This document shows positions 1 through 7,634 of a stretch of 24,433 nucleotides of DNA, in pieces. Location of the stretch: contig CAZLQF010000034.1 of NCBI GenBank assembly GCA_964561545.1, positions 1 to 24,433 on the forward strand, written 5' to 3'. This DNA is from CAZLQF01 sp964561545. GTDB taxonomy: Bacteria; Bacteroidota; Bacteroidia; CAILMK01; CAYYUA01. Position 1 is the first letter of the stretch, and each line of letters begins with the position of its first letter. The notes under the pieces were generated by a model. That model did not search any database. It saw nothing but the letters and a program-made list of their open reading frames with translations, and was not told the DNA's origin. The position numbers and the translations under genes are program-made.

Positions 1-432
1 GATCGATCAGAGATCAATGTAACCACCAGTGGAAGTTATTTTGATGATTATGTTGCCAAAAATTATGGTTCAGCTAAGGTTTATGAAATCATATACCAAG
101 TTGAAGATCCTTCGGGCAATGAATCTACATTAACAAGAGAGGTGAACGTTGTTACTACAGGGCTTGAATCTCTCCATGAAAATAAGAAGGGCTTAACGGT
201 TAGTCCGAATCCAGCAAAGGATTATTTAGAGATAAAAATTGTGAGCAAAACGGAAATGAATAGTGAGTTGGTAGTTTACAATGCATTAGGCCAAAAAGTA
301 AAAATGATTAAGCAAGGAGATTTGGCTAAAGGTAATTATAAAATCAATGTTAGTCAATGGAAAAGCGGTGTCTATTTTGTTCAACTAAAATCCGAAGATC
401 AAATAAAAAGAAAACAAGTGGTTATTGAATAA
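1..432 (+). CDS. C-terminal part of a T9SS-secreted protein with type A sorting domain (5' end outside window)
   Basis: The reading frame is open from base 1 and ends with TAA at 430-432, giving 143 visible residues; the start lies upstream. The first ~50 residues are the end of a DUF5011/HYR-like Ig fold, recognisable by the YQVEDPSGN strand. A type A sorting domain follows, with the usual SPNPAKD box near codon 68, a YNALGQKV strand, a SGVYFVQL strand and a final KQVVIE strand. This domain is known to direct export through the type IX system and is cleaved at the surface. The visible part aligns with the C-terminus of the next gene (4141-4570), including a shared TSGSYF stretch and the TGLE junction, so the two are tandem paralogs. 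The N-terminal role cannot be seen. Confidence 0.85.
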   Translation, partial: DRSEINVTTSGSYFDDYVAKNYGSAKVYEIIYQVEDPSGNESTLTREVNVVTTGLESLHENKKGLTVSPNPAKDYLEIKIVSKTEMNSELVVYNALGQKVKMIKQGDLAKGNYKINVSQWKSGVYFVQLKSEDQIKRKQVVIE

Positions 433-461
433 TTGACATTGAAATAATTGCCTTAGATTAA

Positions 462-499
462 AAAGCAGTTAAGATAGCCTTAGCTGCTTTTTTTTTTTT
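462..499 (+). terminator. Rho-independent terminator after the first gene
   Basis: A 12-bp stem (462-473 with 479-490, one G-T pair) closes a 5-nt loop, and a run of 12 T runs from 488 to 499. It lies 30 nt past the stop at 432. Its T tract ends only 39 nt before the next start codon, leaving little room for a separate promoter. Confidence 0.85.
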
Positions 500-538
500 G
501 TTTAATTTTTTTATCTTCCATAGCAAAAAAGAAAGCTT

Positions 539-3500
539 ATGGTACGAAGGTCTTTACTAATCATGGCATTGCTTGGTTTTATAGGATTAGGCAATATTGC
601 AAATGCCCAAGTAGTTGCATATTCAGAAGATTTTGAAGGAAGTGAAAACGATTGGTATAATTACACTGCCAACGTATGTTCAAGTTGTCCAACTGGTGTA
701 ACTGGTCCAACTACTGCTACTACAGATGCAACAGATAATTCCCATTCAGGCAGTGAATCGTTGAAAGCTGCTAACAGTAACCATGGAGCTTGTGGAATAG
801 CAGGAGTTGCTAAAGATTTTAATCTGGGAAGCCCTGCTGATTCTTTATCCCTATGGGTAAAGGCTACAACTGCTAATTGGGGAAGGGTTAGTATTGCTAT
901 TAAAGATCCTGATTCTACAGATCATGATGTTATTTGGGAAAATAAAAGTGGAGGTTATCCTTCCCTAAATATGCCCTGGACCAAATTGGCTTTCGATTTA
1001 TCAGGATTTGGTACAGAGTTTACCCTTATCATTGGAAATGCGGATATGAGCGATCCACATTGTGACAATGGTGATCATTATTGGGATATTTGGGCTGATG
1101 ATATTGAAATTACTACGGTTTGTAATACACCACCATCGTTTGCTTTCAATGTGCCTGATACTGTTTATTATAACGCAAAAACGGATTTAAACATTATTGC
1201 TAATCCGGGGAATGTTTATGCATCATATGAATGGTTCTTAAATGGACAATCCCTCGCTCAGCAAAAAAGTTTTGAGTACAGCAATTTTACAGATACCCTC
1301 GATCAAGATACCTTAATGGCAACAGCCAGTCATTGTTTTGGAGTGGATACGCTTACCAAGTATGTGATGACTGCTGTTCAACAAAAAGAGCCGATTGCTA
1401 AATTTATTGCCTCCAAAAATAGGGTTTTTACCGGTACTGAAGTAAATTTTGAGGACCTATCAAAGCAGGGTCCTACTTCCTGGCAATGGGAAATAAGTCC
1501 TAAGTTTACGGGATCAGGAGATACAACGTATAAAAACCTTATGAATCCTGGTATTTTGGATTTGACCAATAACGATCCAAATATTGAGTTTAAAAAGCCC
1601 GGATCATACGATGTTTGCCTTTATGCTTCTAATGTTGAGGGAACTGACACGCTTTGCAAAACTGATTACATAAAAGTGTGGAAGCGAAATCTTATGTGCT
1701 CCGGTAATCAGTCCTTTAATGAGTCGCAGGGATATTTATTTGATAATGGAGGATCGGGCAATTACACAGATCAAAACTGTTTTTCTTCCATCCAACCCTG
1801 TGGTGATTCTATAAGGCTTGAATTCGAACAGTTTAATCTTGAACCCAATGATTTCCTTCAAATCTATGATGGACCTCCATCAACCGGTAAGAAATTATGG
1901 GATGTTCAGAATTACAGCAGTAATGGGCTTACTGGTAATATAAGTAATTCCGATTTTGATACGGTTTTATGGGCTACAAGCGGTCAAGCCTATTTTTCAT
2001 TTACATCCGGAGGCGGCAATAACGCCCCTGGTTATAGAATTAAATGGGAAGCTAAAGGAGGTACCAGTACCAATCCTCCTGTTGCATCCTTCAAGGGGCC
2101 TGATACTGCTTGCCCCAATAATGACGTGACTTTTATCAATAATTCTACTGAAAAATCCTTAACAAATTATGAATGGTTCACCGGAAATGGCAATTCACTC
2201 AGTAATGACAAGAATTTAAGCCATCAGTTTTCGAGTCCAGGATCTCGTACGATTAATTTAATCGCCTCTAATTGTGGAGGAGCTGACACTTTTAGTAAGG
2301 AACTTTATGTTAAACAAGGTTCGACTAATACTCCTGTTGCAGGATTTTATGCAGATCAACGAAATGTAGTGGCAGATAAAACGATTGTCAATCTTTATGA
2401 TACCAGTAACAATTGTGTATCAAGCAGAACGTGGTCTTTCATTCCTGATTCGGTAACCTACATGAATGGAACCGATCAAAACAGCCCCAATCCTCAGGTT
2501 CAATTTGACTTAAAGACATGTTATCAGGTTGTGCTTGAAGTCAATAACAGCAGCGGTACAGCTTTAGATACTTCGCAGGCATGTTATATAGAGGGCATCA
2601 ATTATTGTGATCCTCTTGTTGGTAACAATGCCCATTCAGATATCGGTATTAGCAAGGTAAATGTTGGAGACATCAATTACCAGAGCCAAACGGGATTATC
2701 CAATTATCATGATTTTACTAATAATTCAACCTTATTAGAAAAGGGTGATACCAATAATGTTACTGTTGAGCGTCATACAACCAAAAATGCAATCAATAGA
2801 GGGGTATGGATTGATTTTAACCAGGATGGAGATTTTGATGAGCCCAATGAGCTGGTAGCTAATGAATCCAATACCAAGACCATAGCGATGAATGACCAAT
2901 TTACGGTTCCCTATAGTGCATCAAATGGAGCAACAAGGATGCGAGTGGTAGCAGCTTATAAAAATAATAGTTTAACTCCTTGTGGACCGGTTAATTATGG
3001 GGAGTATGAAGATTATACGGTTGTGATACAAGAAGATAAAACCAAACCAATCATCAATTTATCAGGGCCTGACACCGTAAAATTTGAAGCATGTAAAGGA
3101 GGCGGGCAATTGAACTTAGGTTATATGGCAACTGATAATGTAGATGGCAACATTACTTCAAACGTTGCTGTCAATAGCAATGTAAACGTCAAAGAGCCCG
3201 GCTCTTATGAAAAAACTTATACCGTATTTGATAATGCCGGCAATAAGGGTCAAAAAGTGAGAACTTATATTGTGGAACCAGATGAAACTGAACCTTCCGC
3301 ATTGCTAAATGGAAATAAGGAGGTAACAACCCAGGCAGGAAAAGTTTATCAAGATCCCGGGGTTACCGTTTCCGATAATTGTGCTGGTATAGATACTGTT
3401 GTGGTAACAAATCCCTTAGATACTACCGCCATCGGCATTTATACCATAAGTTACAAGATCTACGATAATGAAGCGAATATGTCAGTTAAAACGAGGAATG

Positions 3501-4570
3501 TGGAAGTTTTGGATAACCGCAAGCCAACCATTGTTTTAAATGGTAAAGATACGGTAACACACTCAATTGGAACTCCTTACAATGATCCTGGTGCTATTTA
3601 CAAGGATAATTATTGGGATTCAACTGCTATAACTTCAAAAGTTCAAGGCCAGGTTTCAAAAGATGAGATTGGTACTTACACATTAACTTATCAAGCAGAG
3701 GATGGCTCAGGTAATATTGCTATCAAGAAAAGGATTGTGGAAGTCGTTGATCATCAATCGCCCACCATTAGCTCCCCTTATTATGCGCACAATGACACCA
3801 TTATGGTCAATATCAACAATCAAATAAATCCGGGAATACAGGTAACAGATAATCACAGGGATGATCTTATCAAAACCGTTAAAAAGGGTAGTTATTTTGA
3901 AAATGCTGTTGGTATTGGAGAAGTAGCCAAAGAAATTGGCGTTTATCAAGCAATTTATAAATATACGGATGTCAGTGGCAATAGTGACAGTATTGGCTTT
4001 TATGTACATGTGGTAGATGGCCAAGCTCCTCAATTTGATTTAAGGGGTTCGAAGTCGGTCAATATCGATCAATGGAATACTTACCCATTGGCAAAAGCTG
4101 ATACTGGGGTTAAGAATATCCAAGACGATTATTATTCAGAAGATGAAATTAGTGTCAATACCTCGGGTAGCTATTTTTCAGCATATATAGCATCCAATAA
4201 AAAGGCTACAGGTACTTTTGATATTGTTTATCAAGTATCCGATCCATCCGGTAATTTGCGTACAAAATCGAAACTTGTTAATGTTATAGAGAGCACTGGA
4301 TTAGAAGAAACTGAAGCAAAACAAAATATTTTTGTTTATCCCAATCCAACCAATGGTGAATTGACCATTGAAATCAGTCAAAACATGGTCCCTCAAGGTA
4401 AAATTCTAATTACTAATTCCTTGGGCAAGGTTATGAGGAGTATTCCAAAAGATGAATTCAATGGCCAACAATATCATTTAAATATGAAGAAATGGGATGC
4501 AGGTTTGTATTTTATTAAATTAGAAACCGGCAATGAAGTATTTATCAAGCAAGTAATCTTGACCAGGTAA
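539..4570 (+). CDS. Large multidomain secreted protein (CUB, PKD, GEVED, DUF5011-like repeats, T9SS type A sorting domain)
   Basis: 1343 residues with a signal peptide at 1-23 (ANA|Q). A jelly-roll-like, cysteine-containing region spans ~24-196 and an Ig-like region ~197-279. Next come a PKD domain ~280-381, a CUB-like domain ~387-505 (LQIYDGPP, paired cysteines), PKD domains ~513-592 and ~599-684, and a GEVED domain ~689-831 (acidic WIDFNQDGDFDEPNE loop, closing GEYEDYTV). About five DUF5011/HYR-like folds fill ~834-1251, each with a DxxGN or similar turn. The C-terminus (~1258-1343) is a T9SS type A sorting domain (YPNPTNGELTI, GLYFIKLE). No catalytic motif is visible, so an adhesin or surface-matrix role is inferred. 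The ATG at 539 is chosen because it begins the signal peptide. The C-terminal third is paralogous to the truncated gene upstream. A strong terminator follows. Confidence 0.9.
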   Translation: MVRRSLLIMALLGFIGLGNIANAQVVAYSEDFEGSENDWYNYTANVCSSCPTGVTGPTTATTDATDNSHSGSESLKAANSNHGACGIAGVAKDFNLGSPADSLSLWVKATTANWGRVSIAIKDPDSTDHDVIWENKSGGYPSLNMPWTKLAFDLSGFGTEFTLIIGNADMSDPHCDNGDHYWDIWADDIEITTVCNTPPSFAFNVPDTVYYNAKTDLNIIANPGNVYASYEWFLNGQSLAQQKSFEYSNFTDTLDQDTLMATASHCFGVDTLTKYVMTAVQQKEPIAKFIASKNRVFTGTEVNFEDLSKQGPTSWQWEISPKFTGSGDTTYKNLMNPGILDLTNNDPNIEFKKPGSYDVCLYASNVEGTDTLCKTDYIKVWKRNLMCSGNQSFNESQGYLFDNGGSGNYTDQNCFSSIQPCGDSIRLEFEQFNLEPNDFLQIYDGPPSTGKKLWDVQNYSSNGLTGNISNSDFDTVLWATSGQAYFSFTSGGGNNAPGYRIKWEAKGGTSTNPPVASFKGPDTACPNNDVTFINNSTEKSLTNYEWFTGNGNSLSNDKNLSHQFSSPGSRTINLIASNCGGADTFSKELYVKQGSTNTPVAGFYADQRNVVADKTIVNLYDTSNNCVSSRTWSFIPDSVTYMNGTDQNSPNPQVQFDLKTCYQVVLEVNNSSGTALDTSQACYIEGINYCDPLVGNNAHSDIGISKVNVGDINYQSQTGLSNYHDFTNNSTLLEKGDTNNVTVERHTTKNAINRGVWIDFNQDGDFDEPNELVANESNTKTIAMNDQFTVPYSASNGATRMRVVAAYKNNSLTPCGPVNYGEYEDYTVVIQEDKTKPIINLSGPDTVKFEACKGGGQLNLGYMATDNVDGNITSNVAVNSNVNVKEPGSYEKTYTVFDNAGNKGQKVRTYIVEPDETEPSALLNGNKEVTTQAGKVYQDPGVTVSDNCAGIDTVVVTNPLDTTAIGIYTISYKIYDNEANMSVKTRNVEVLDNRKPTIVLNGKDTVTHSIGTPYNDPGAIYKDNYWDSTAITSKVQGQVSKDEIGTYTLTYQAEDGSGNIAIKKRIVEVVDHQSPTISSPYYAHNDTIMVNINNQINPGIQVTDNHRDDLIKTVKKGSYFENAVGIGEVAKEIGVYQAIYKYTDVSGNSDSIGFYVHVVDGQAPQFDLRGSKSVNIDQWNTYPLAKADTGVKNIQDDYYSEDEISVNTSGSYFSAYIASNKKATGTFDIVYQVSDPSGNLRTKSKLVNVIESTGLEETEAKQNIFVYPNPTNGELTIEISQNMVPQGKILITNSLGKVMRSIPKDEFNGQQYHLNMKKWDAGLYFIKLETGNEVFIKQVILTR

Positions 4571-4591
4571 ACTTCCTTTGGTGGTTATAGT

Positions 4592-4626
4592 AAAAAGGCC
4601 CGTCTTATATAGGCTGGCCTTTTTTT
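4592..4626 (+). terminator. Rho-independent terminator
   Basis: A perfect 9-bp AAAAAGGCC/GGCCTTTTT stem closes a 15-nt loop (4601-4615) and runs into a T tract ending at 4626. It lies 21 nt after the 1343-residue gene and insulates the GH3 gene. Confidence 0.85.
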
Positions 4627-4630
4627 ATGC

Positions 4631-4663
4631 TTGAAAATAAATATCAAGAATCTATTATTTTTG
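4631..4663 (+). promoter_or_regulatory. Candidate Bacteroidota-type promoter for the GH3 gene
   Basis: TATTTTTG at 4656-4663 matches the -7 consensus TAnnTTTG, and a TTG at 4631-4633 lies 22 nt upstream, within the accepted spacing for the -33 element. It begins right after the upstream terminator. Initiation about 7 nt downstream would leave a very short leader before the ATG at 4679, which argues against the in-frame TTG at 4631 being the start codon. Confidence 0.4.
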
Positions 4664-4678
4664 CGAGGCGTAACCCTA

Positions 4679-6226
4679 ATGCTGATGAAAGCTGTAATCA
4701 ATACTGTTATATCATGGTTTTTAAAAAAAAGGCTGGAACAAGTTCAAAACTTTATTGAACATCCCCATCAAACACAACATGACCTACTCGAGCATTTAAT
4801 CGGTCATGCCTCCAATACTCAAATTGGGCAAAAATTTGATTTTAAAAGCATCCGTAACTACGAGGATTTTAAAAAGCGCTTGCCCATTCATACTTACGAG
4901 GAATTTTATCCTTACATAGATCAAATTTTTAAAGGTGAAACCAATGTAACCTGGCCTAGCCGAATTGAATGGTTTGCTAAATCTTCAGGTACCACGAGTG
5001 ATCGCAGCAAATTCATACCTGTTAGTTATGAAAGCCTTGAAAATTGCCATTTTAAGGCAGGTAAAGACCTTTATGCACTGTATTATGCCATGAACCCCAA
5101 TGCCCAAATTTTTACTGGAAAAAGCCTTGTACTGGGGGGAAGCCATGAGATCAACGAGCTTAACAATTCAACTTATTATGGCGATATCTCGGCTGTTTTG
5201 ATGCAAAACTTGCCATTTTGGGCTGCCATCAAACGCAAACCCAATCTGGACACCGCGTTAATGAAAGATTGGGAAGCAAAAATTGAGGCCATTGCAAGGC
5301 AAACGAAAGATGATAATATTACCAACATTTTGGGCGTTCCTACTTGGACTGTGGTTTTGATTGAAAAGCTCTTTGAAATTACGGGTAAGGATAACTTGGC
5401 TGAAATATGGCCTGAGTTGGAATTATACATTCATGGAGGCGTGAGCTTTAAACCCTATCAAGAGCTATTCAAAAACTTGATCAGGAAACCGGACATGCAT
5501 TACCTCGAAACCTACAATGCTTCCGAGGGATTTTTTGGAATCCAGGATCAATTAAATGCTAATGAAATGCTCTTGATGCTGGATTATGGTATTTTTTATG
5601 AGTTTTTACCTGTAGATGAAGACGACAATCCCAGTGATGAAAAAGCGATTGACTTATCGCAGGTAGAAAAGGATAAAAATTACGCCATGGTCATCACAAC
5701 AAATGCTGGTCTATGGCGGTACAAAATAGGGGATACCATTAGGTTTACTTCTTGTAATCCTTATCGGATCAAAGTAACCGGTCGCACAAAAAGCTTTATC
5801 AATGCATTTGGCGAAGAAGTGATCGTGGAAAATGCAGAGCATGCCATAACAGAGGCGTGTAATACTACCAATGCCATTGTTAATGATTATACGGCAGGGC
5901 CGTTATATTTTGATGGTACTAATAGAGCAGGCCATGAATGGCTCATTGAGTTTGAAGAAGAGCCTGAGGATTTTACAAGGTTTCAGGAAGTGTTGGATCA
6001 AATGTTACAAAAACTTAATTCTGATTATGAAGCCAAAAGGTATAAAAGCCTTGCATTGAAAGCTCCTGTAATCCATAAGCTTGAAAAGGGGACCTTTTAC
6101 CAATGGATGAAAGCCAAAGGTAAACTTGGAGGCCAAAACAAGGTTCCTCGCCTCTTCAATAGCAGGGATTACCTGGATGATATTCTTGATTTTATTGGCA
6201 AATCAGGATCAATCAAAGATACGTAG
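4679..6226 (+). CDS. GH3-family acyl-acid amido synthetase (adenylate-forming enzyme)
   Basis: 515 residues from the ATG at 4679; another ATG at 4685 is equally possible, and the frame also opens at a TTG at 4631. GH3 enzymes belong to the ANL adenylate-forming superfamily: they activate a carboxylic acid with ATP and join it to an amino acid. The three nucleotide-binding signatures are present: SSGTTSDRSKF (~102-112), YNASEGFFGIQ (~279-289) and RYKIGD (~347-352), followed by VTGRTKSFINAFGEE, the hinge to the C-terminal lid. Length is close to that of bacterial GH3 proteins, a little shorter than plant ones. There is no signal peptide, so it should be cytosolic. Terminators and strand changes leave it alone in its unit, so context does not suggest a substrate. 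Plant homologs act on jasmonate, auxin or benzoates; the bacterial substrate is unknown. Confidence 0.9.
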   Translation: MLMKAVINTVISWFLKKRLEQVQNFIEHPHQTQHDLLEHLIGHASNTQIGQKFDFKSIRNYEDFKKRLPIHTYEEFYPYIDQIFKGETNVTWPSRIEWFAKSSGTTSDRSKFIPVSYESLENCHFKAGKDLYALYYAMNPNAQIFTGKSLVLGGSHEINELNNSTYYGDISAVLMQNLPFWAAIKRKPNLDTALMKDWEAKIEAIARQTKDDNITNILGVPTWTVVLIEKLFEITGKDNLAEIWPELELYIHGGVSFKPYQELFKNLIRKPDMHYLETYNASEGFFGIQDQLNANEMLLMLDYGIFYEFLPVDEDDNPSDEKAIDLSQVEKDKNYAMVITTNAGLWRYKIGDTIRFTSCNPYRIKVTGRTKSFINAFGEEVIVENAEHAITEACNTTNAIVNDYTAGPLYFDGTNRAGHEWLIEFEEEPEDFTRFQEVLDQMLQKLNSDYEAKRYKSLALKAPVIHKLEKGTFYQWMKAKGKLGGQNKVPRLFNSRDYLDDILDFIGKSGSIKDT

Positions 6227-6375
6227 GAATATTCTTAATCACATAGAGATTGAGGGGCAACTTATAAGCGAAATATTCGGTAAATGGTGCCATTAGGTAA
6301 ACATCTCAAAAGCTTCTAAGCCATCAAACCCTTGGCCTTGAAAGCGTTTTCCGGCTTAAAATAATTGGTACTAAA

Positions 6376-7632
6376 TCAGAAGGAATAATCCAATTTTGCC
6401 AACCCACTGAACGCCTTGGTTCTTGAAGGGAGTATTAACCCAATTAGGTTTTCAGTTCCTAATTTCAATCGCCAGTTTTGGTTGATATGGTAAGTACCCT
6501 GCAACCTTAATCCGTAAGCTCCAAAACCGCCATAATTGAGGCCAGCTTGAAGCCATAACTTTTGGGGGATGGCATGTTTCTCTAAATATACTTGAAAATA
6601 CGGGATGTAGTATTTGGTGTTGAGATAAGAGATTTTTCCGTGTATGTAAGTATTGGTCCAAAAATTCAATTGCTCTTTTAAGTGAAGGTTCACCGAAAAA
6701 GGTAAAAAAGTGGTATAAGCTTTTTTACGGCCATCGTCAACTATTTGGTTGATAAGGCTGTCCGAAAAATTTTGGACTTTGTCAACGCTTGAACCAAAGT
6801 TGTTCAGATCAACGCCCTGGAAATTTACTGAGGTGTCCAAAGTCAGCTTAATAGAATTTTGTTGCCAGTTGATGATACCTAAATCACTAAATTGTAACAA
6901 CACTTCACGTTCTTTTGTTGGATGGCTCCAAAAAACGCCACCCTTCAAAGATGCTCCAATACCGTTAAATTGATAAAATTCACGCGAGTCACCACCTGCT
7001 TCTTGCCGATCTACTTCTGCAGAGAAATCGATCGAGTCTCCTAATTGGGATGTAAACAACTTCGAATTAGTGAATTCGATATTGTTGTTCCTTAGGCCTT
7101 TAATGAAATTGATACCTCCAAAAAATCGCCACCTTTTTCCTTTTTGTTGGTTCGAATACCCGGTAAAGCCGAATTCACTGTATTGAAGGTCTTGGAAGTT
7201 GAGGGGACCAATCTGGGCATTTTGACCCCTTAAATTGTTGTTGCCAAAGAAAATAAGTTTGAAGAGGTCTTTCGTAAAATAAACCTTCCTTAAGACCTTG
7301 TGGTTCAAATGAATGCTGTAATTAAAATCGCCCGATAAATTAAAGTAAGCCAACTTTCCATTGATGTGCGATCCATAAAGGTTGTTATTGTTCAACCCAT
7401 CAAGGGCGTTTTCTTTGATATCATTGGTTAAAAACCGGTTTAATTGATATTGCTGAATAAATTCATTTTTCAGGCTTGAAGAAGAAGATTTAATGAATAA
7501 TTCAGACCTTAAAAAGTTACTATCATTTGAAAGGTTGGTGCCTTGATTGATCAGGTATTCTTGAGATTGTCCCTTTAAGGAACATAAGGAAATTAAAAGA
7601 AGGAATAAAAGTTTAAAAAGATGGTTAACCAT
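6376..7632 (-). CDS. DUF5723-type outer-membrane beta-barrel protein
   Basis: 418 residues with a Sec signal peptide ending near residue 21-23 (hydrophobic run FKLLFLLLISL). The rest consists of alternating amphipathic strands ending in a terminal phenylalanine (LAKLDYSF), as expected for an outer-membrane barrel. The segment GGVFWSHPTKE followed by QFSDLGIINW resembles DUF5723 family proteins, which are confined largely to Bacteroidota and have no assigned function. It is the last gene of a three-gene operon: its ATG lies 2 nt after the stop of the lipoprotein gene, so the two are probably translationally coupled. I infer that barrel and lipoprotein act together at the outer membrane. No clear terminator is seen in the 149 nt between it and the convergent GH3 gene. 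Confidence 0.75.
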   Translation of the reverse strand: MVNHLFKLLFLLLISLCSLKGQSQEYLINQGTNLSNDSNFLRSELFIKSSSSSLKNEFIQQYQLNRFLTNDIKENALDGLNNNNLYGSHINGKLAYFNLSGDFNYSIHLNHKVLRKVYFTKDLFKLIFFGNNNLRGQNAQIGPLNFQDLQYSEFGFTGYSNQQKGKRWRFFGGINFIKGLRNNNIEFTNSKLFTSQLGDSIDFSAEVDRQEAGGDSREFYQFNGIGASLKGGVFWSHPTKEREVLLQFSDLGIINWQQNSIKLTLDTSVNFQGVDLNNFGSSVDKVQNFSDSLINQIVDDGRKKAYTTFLPFSVNLHLKEQLNFWTNTYIHGKISYLNTKYYIPYFQVYLEKHAIPQKLWLQAGLNYGGFGAYGLRLQGTYHINQNWRLKLGTENLIGLILPSRTKAFSGLAKLDYSF

Positions 7633-7634
7633 TA

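Noticed and set aside
142..432. A separate small 96-residue protein starting at GTG 142
   Set aside because: The frame is open and protein-like back to base 1 and aligns with the C-terminus of the next gene, so this is the tail of a longer protein.
3707..4033. Antisense 108-codon open frame
   Set aside because: Complement of the DUF5011-like repeats with no domain, signal or promoter of its own.
539..6226. Mobile element or recent transfer at the left end
   Set aside because: No transposase, integrase, terminal repeats or tRNA junction, and base composition looks similar to the rest of the window by eye.
6224..6300. Inverted repeat GAATATT/AATATTC after the GH3 gene as a terminator
   Set aside because: Seven AT-rich pairs with a loop of over 40 nt and no T tract.
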